DNA from: Christensenellaceae bacterium
GTDB taxonomy: Bacteria; Bacillota; Clostridia; Christensenellales; Aristaeellaceae
DNA: 8,402 bases
Direction of reading: 5' to 3'
Assembly (NCBI GenBank): GCA_017881705.1
Contig: JADGQP010000174.1
Coordinates: forward strand, 1 to 8,402
Positions 5,947-8,402 of the stretch are shown piece after piece (within the stretch, counting starts at the first letter, position 1; each line of letters begins with the position of its first letter). Position numbers and translations under genes: made by a program. The notes under the pieces were generated by a model. The model saw nothing but the letters and a program-made list of their open reading frames with translations. It did not search any database and was not told where the DNA came from.

Positions 5947-7119
5947 TTACGCGCATAACCTGAAAATTGCCTCCACGTCCTTACGGCCCAGCTGCATAAA
6001 CCCGGGCATCGGCTCCTTTTCGGCGGTGAAAAGATGCTCGACCATGCGGGGAATGTCCTCCTCTTTAGCGCCAAGCTCGGCCAGGGTGGCGGGCATGCCG
6101 ATGGAAGTAAGGAACGTACGGAAACGCGACACGCCTTCCGCAGCGGTCATCTCCGGGTGTTCAAAGTTCATATCGCAGCCCCACACGCGCACCGCGAACT
6201 GAGCGAAACGGCTTACGTTATGGGGAATCACGTAACGCATCCACGCGGGCATAATCACAGCCAGCCCCGCGCCGTGCGCAACGTCGTACAGGGCGGACAG
6301 CTCGTGTTCGATGCGGTGGCTGTTCCAATCCTGCTCGCGGCCAACGCCAACGATGTTGTTGTGCGCCACCATGCCCGACCACATAATATTGGCGTGAGCC
6401 TCGTAATCCTGCGGATCGGCGATCACTTTAGGCGCTTCCTCCACAATGGCTTTCAGCACGCCTTCGCAGAGCCGGTCGGTAATTTCCACGTTTTTTGTAT
6501 TGGTGAAGTAACGTTCGCAAACGTGAGCCATCATATCGGTGATGCCGCAAGCCGTTTGATAGGGCGGCAGCGTGAGCATGGATTCAGGATTGAGGATGGA
6601 GAATTTCGGCCGAAGCGCTTCGCCCGTGGCGCCGCGCTTGAAATTGCCGCGCTCCTGCGTAATTACCGTATCGGGCGAGCCCTCGCTGCCCGCCGCCGCG
6701 ATGGTCAGCACCGTGCCGACCGGCAAGGCAACATCCACAGGTTTACCGGTAGCGTAATAATCCCAGAAATCCCCGTCGTAGGGCACGCCCGCGGCGATGG
6801 CCTTGGCCGAATCAATGGCGCTGCCGCCGCCAACCGCGAGAACGAAATCCACCTTTTCCTTACGGCAAAGCTCGATGCCCGTATACACCAGCCCGCTGCG
6901 CGGGTTGGGCTGCACGCCCGCAAGCTCCACATAAGGCAGGCCTGCCGCCTGAAGCGAGGCGATCACCCGGTCGTACACACCGTTGCGTTTAATGGAGCCG
7001 CCGCCGTAATGCAGCAGCACCTTGTGCCCGCCGAAACGTTTAACCAGTTCGCCGATTTCCTTTTCGCTGTCGCGGCCAAAACAGAAGTACGTGGGTGCGT
7101 AAAAACGAAAGTTATCCAT
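5947..7119 (-). CDS. Iron-containing (group III) alcohol dehydrogenase, BdhA/YqhD-like
   Basis: A cytoplasmic NAD(P)H-dependent alcohol/aldehyde oxidoreductase of 390 residues, the full length of the family. It would reduce aldehydes such as butyraldehyde to alcohols during fermentation. Coenzyme binding is shown by YGGGSIKRNGVYD (38-50) and the family hallmark VGGGSAIDSAK (96-106). The metal-binding residues are all present: Asp195 and His199 in GITDMMAH, then His268 and His282, with the same 14-residue spacing as in E. coli YqhD. His272 lies in HRIEHELSALYD. Overall it resembles clostridial butanol dehydrogenases more than propanediol or glycerol dehydrogenases. The preferred coenzyme and aldehyde cannot be settled by eye. 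Start: ATG 7119, with GGAAAGGAAA a few bases upstream. Own promoter at 7174-7204, overlapped by a Rex-like operator; stem-loop terminator just downstream. It appears monocistronic. Confidence 0.95.
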   Translation of the reverse strand: MDNFRFYAPTYFCFGRDSEKEIGELVKRFGGHKVLLHYGGGSIKRNGVYDRVIASLQAAGLPYVELAGVQPNPRSGLVYTGIELCRKEKVDFVLAVGGGSAIDSAKAIAAGVPYDGDFWDYYATGKPVDVALPVGTVLTIAAAGSEGSPDTVITQERGNFKRGATGEALRPKFSILNPESMLTLPPYQTACGITDMMAHVCERYFTNTKNVEITDRLCEGVLKAIVEEAPKVIADPQDYEAHANIMWSGMVAHNNIVGVGREQDWNSHRIEHELSALYDVAHGAGLAVIMPAWMRYVIPHNVSRFAQFAVRVWGCDMNFEHPEMTAAEGVSRFRTFLTSIGMPATLAELGAKEEDIPRMVEHLFTAEKEPMPGFMQLGRKDVEAIFRLCA

Positions 7120-7165
7120 AAAATTTCCTTTCCGCCAGGTGCGTTTGCGTTGATAAGGAACCTGT

Positions 7166-7183
7166 TTGTTACCAGTATACCAA
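7166..7183. promoter_or_regulatory. Rex-like operator over the -10 box of the alcohol dehydrogenase gene
   Basis: TTGTTACCAGTATACCAA matches the Rex pattern TTGTTA-N6-TAACAA at 11 of 12 defined positions, with the exact spacing, and is an imperfect inverted repeat (TTTGTTA...TACCAAA). Rex senses NADH/NAD+ and represses fermentation genes, including alcohol dehydrogenases, in Firmicutes. The site covers the whole -10 box and the start region, a good place for a repressor. An outer inverted repeat, CCTGTTT (7161-7167) with AAACAGG (7184-7190), flanks it. Binding is inferred. Confidence 0.6.
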
Positions 7184-7204
7184 AAACAGGATCGTATTTG
7201 TCAA
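7174..7204 (-). promoter_or_regulatory. Extended -10 promoter of the alcohol dehydrogenase gene
   Basis: On the minus strand: TTGACA (7199-7204), a 19-base spacer, and TATACT (7174-7179) preceded by TGG, which gives an extended -10 element (TGn). The extended -10 may compensate for the long spacer. Expected start is near 7167, about 48 nt before the ATG. Confidence 0.7.
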
Positions 7205-7302
7205 GCGGATCTGCGCGATTAGCGTTATAGAAATATTCGCGCGACTGGCGCCATAACCGGCGGCCGCGCGAAACGGTGCCGGTTGTGAGGGTTCGGGGCG
7301 TG

Positions 7303-7569
7303 TTACAGCGCGTGTTTCACGCGGTCGCGCTCCTCGGCTCGCTTACCGTTATTAAAACGGTCCAGCGTGCCCACCAGATAGCCGGTGATACGGCGAATGC
7401 GGTGAAAGGGCTGGCCGGTGAAATCGTAGTTCAGTTCCACCTCGTCCCCATCCACCTTTATGTCGATGTGCTCGGGTTGCCGGCCGAATTTTCGCTCGGC
7501 TCTGCGGACATAAGCGTCAATCTCCGTTTGCTGTACTTCTCCGCCGGAGAGGGTTACCGTGCATGCCAT
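7303..7569 (-). CDS. Small stand-alone NrdD-like glycyl-radical domain protein
   Basis: An 88-residue protein whose C-terminal third, RIRRITGYLVGTLDRFNNGK (58-77) followed by RAEERDRVKHAL, closely resembles the extreme C-terminus of anaerobic ribonucleotide reductase NrdD. There the Gly in an R-x-x-G-Y-L motif carries the catalytic radical; the equivalent here is Gly63. The rest of NrdD (ATP cone, catalytic barrel, zinc cysteines) is absent; the only Cys is Cys3. Residues 11-50 look like a small alpha/beta fold (ACTVTLSGGEV, IDAYVRRAERKF, DIKVDGDEVELNYDF). Start: ATG 7569 has AAAGGA about ten bases upstream. The frame stays open to 7737, but the extra 56 residues look non-coding. It could be a radical-domain spare part like GrcA/YfiD for pyruvate formate-lyase, or have lost radical function. 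Family resemblance is from memory; function is not established. Confidence 0.75.
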   Translation of the reverse strand: MACTVTLSGGEVQQTEIDAYVRRAERKFGRQPEHIDIKVDGDEVELNYDFTGQPFHRIRRITGYLVGTLDRFNNGKRAEERDRVKHAL

Positions 7570-7603
7570 TGCTTTCAACATCCTTTCCAAATGATCTGTG
7601 GCG

Positions 7604-7632
7604 GATATACCCGGTTTTAAAGAGAGTGAAAA
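7604..7632 (-). promoter_or_regulatory. Possible weak promoter of the glycyl-radical domain gene
   Basis: On the minus strand: TTTTCA (7627-7632), a 17-base spacer, and TATATC (7604-7609), each with four of six consensus matches. It would start transcription near 7597, about 28 nt before ATG 7569, and would exclude the longer reading frame. A second, weaker candidate is TACAAT on the minus strand near 7751-7756. Confidence 0.3.
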
Positions 7633-7737
7633 CACAGGCACGTTTTCCCCCTGCGGATCGACGGCGCACAGGCAGGCAATCATTGGGTTACGTGGCCCTC
7701 GGAATCGTGGGATCGGGACGGCTCTCGGTTGCATCAC

Positions 7738-7890
7738 AAGTTAAACATTATTGTAATATTTTCGTAATGTATGTAATTCCTGCAAGGCTCCTCGTATAAT
7801 GTATCGCCGGAATGCTTTGATATATAAGGGTTTCACAGCAAGACCTGTAAAAACGGAAAAAACTTGCGAACACGCGCAGATGTAACCGTG
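7738..7890. other. Intergenic region with phased GTAAT repeats
   Basis: An AT-rich stretch between divergent genes. GTAAT occurs at 7753, 7764 and 7773, i.e. at 11- and 9-base steps on one helix face, about 20 bases before a perfect TATAAT at 7795-7800 (plus strand) that lacks a good -35. This arrangement is typical of activator-dependent promoters using response-regulator direct repeats, but the sequence alone does not name a regulator. Nothing else is recognised, and no gene is supported here. Confidence 0.4.
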
Positions 7891-7915
7891 AACGTAACTG
7901 CCAGTGTGGTATAGT
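7888..7915 (+). promoter_or_regulatory. Extended -10 promoter candidate of the secreted protein gene
   Basis: GTGAAC (7888-7893), a 16-base spacer, and TATAGT (7910-7915) with TGG directly before it, making an extended -10. The start would fall near 7922, about 30 nt before the ATG. Direct repeats of GTAAC at 7882 and 7894 straddle the -35 position. Confidence 0.5.
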
Positions 7916-7951
7916 ATTGCTATCCGATGGAAGAAGGAGGGGAAAGCAACG

Positions 7952-8402
7952 ATGAAACTTAGAAAATGTACCGCATTGGCGCTGAGTCTGATGTTGTCTT
8001 TCTGCTTCTTTGGAGTCGCCTTCGCACAGGATACGCAGAGTGAGGTTGTGGTGGAGCAGGACGTGTTTTATGCCACGCCGGATGCCGCCCCCGCCCAGAC
8101 TGCTACACAGGAAAGCACAACCGCACCCGAAGTTACCGCCACCCCCGCCGTGGAATGGCCGGATGGTTCCGTGCTCCCCGATCAGCCTAATGTAACGCTG
8201 GATCCCGCCCAAGTGGACGTTACTACGGAACAGGCTCCCACGCAGGAGCCCGCCGCTACCGCGGAACCCACTGCCGAGCCTACTGCGGAACCCACCGCCA
8301 TACCGGAAGCCACGCAAGCGCCCGAAACAGTAGTAGATAGCGGTTCTTTTGCAACCGCCACACAGGCACCTGTTGCCGAAACACCCGCCCCGACTGCTGA
8401 AC
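7952..8402 (+). CDS. Secreted Pro/Thr/Glu/Ala-rich protein, N-terminal part
   Basis: The gene runs off the right edge; 150 codons are visible. ATG 7952 has an excellent AAGGAGGGG (7934-7942) nine bases upstream. Residues 1-25 form a classical signal peptide: a basic start (MKLRK), a hydrophobic core, and AFA before Gln26, a type I cleavage site. No lipobox cysteine follows, so it is not a lipoprotein. The mature region is low-complexity and rich in Pro, Thr, Ala, Glu and Gln, including AEPTAEPTAEPTA (104-116) and several TQAP-like units. Such sequence usually forms a stalk or linker in surface proteins and cell-wall enzymes. No catalytic or binding domain has appeared by the window edge, so the function is unknown. 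The strong ribosome site suggests good expression. Confidence 0.85.
   Translation, partial: MKLRKCTALALSLMLSFCFFGVAFAQDTQSEVVVEQDVFYATPDAAPAQTATQESTTAPEVTATPAVEWPDGSVLPDQPNVTLDPAQVDVTTEQAPTQEPAATAEPTAEPTAEPTAIPEATQAPETVVDSGSFATATQAPVAETPAPTAE

Noticed and set aside
6034..7230. Long open frame (398 codons) on the plus strand antisense to the alcohol dehydrogenase
   Set aside because: The minus-strand frame carries all cofactor and metal motifs of the dehydrogenase. The antisense translation is rich in Arg/His/Ala with no domain, and it runs through the promoter of the real gene.
7570..7737. 56-residue N-terminal extension of the glycyl-radical domain protein
   Set aside because: Its composition looks non-coding, and a possible promoter lies within it at 7604-7632. 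ATG 7569 has a ribosome site and begins the region resembling the small family.

Overview
The window looks like a chromosomal segment of a strictly anaerobic, GC-rich member of the Firmicutes (Clostridia, perhaps a gut lineage). The reasons are the membrane-anchored RNase Y, a Clostridium-type iron-dependent butanol/alcohol dehydrogenase, a protein carrying an anaerobic ribonucleotide reductase glycyl-radical motif, Firmicute-type Shine-Dalgarno sites (AAGGAGG, GAGGG), and TTGACA/TATAAT promoters. The lineage is an inference; no rRNA or other phylogenetic marker is present.

Layout. (a) 1-2220, minus strand: a compact operon read from a promoter at about 2193-2220. It holds a YbaK/EbsC-type aminoacyl-tRNA deacylase, then by an ATGA overlap a two-cassette nucleoside/simple-sugar ABC importer ATPase, then by a second ATGA overlap the importer permease, which runs off the left edge. 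(b) 2332-3478, plus strand: divergent from (a), a UPF0104/flippase-like multi-spanning membrane protein with a consensus promoter that contains a duplicated GC palindrome. (c) 3479-4022: a 544-base gap with a near-consensus promoter, about 325 nt of hairpin-dense sequence, and a terminator-like hairpin. This is a candidate structured non-coding RNA or long leader ahead of (d) rny (RNase Y, 4023-5564), which ends in a textbook terminator. (e) 5627-5946: a gap between convergent genes, crowded with palindromes plus a perfect 24-bp tandem duplication. (f) 5947-7204, minus strand: an iron-containing alcohol dehydrogenase whose extended -10 promoter is covered by a Rex-like operator. (g) 7303-7569, minus strand: an 88-residue stand-alone NrdD-like glycyl-radical domain protein. 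(h) 7952-8402, plus strand: the start of a secreted, Pro/Thr/Glu/Ala-rich protein that runs off the right edge.

How the parts relate. The import operon and the tRNA-editing protein are translationally coupled. The dehydrogenase and glycyl-radical protein fit anaerobic redox metabolism, with redox control suggested by the Rex-like site. RNase Y is the main membrane-tethered mRNA-decay endonuclease of Firmicutes, and its long structured upstream region raises the possibility of RNA-level control. The least explained items are the hairpin-rich transcript before rny and the stand-alone glycyl-radical domain.
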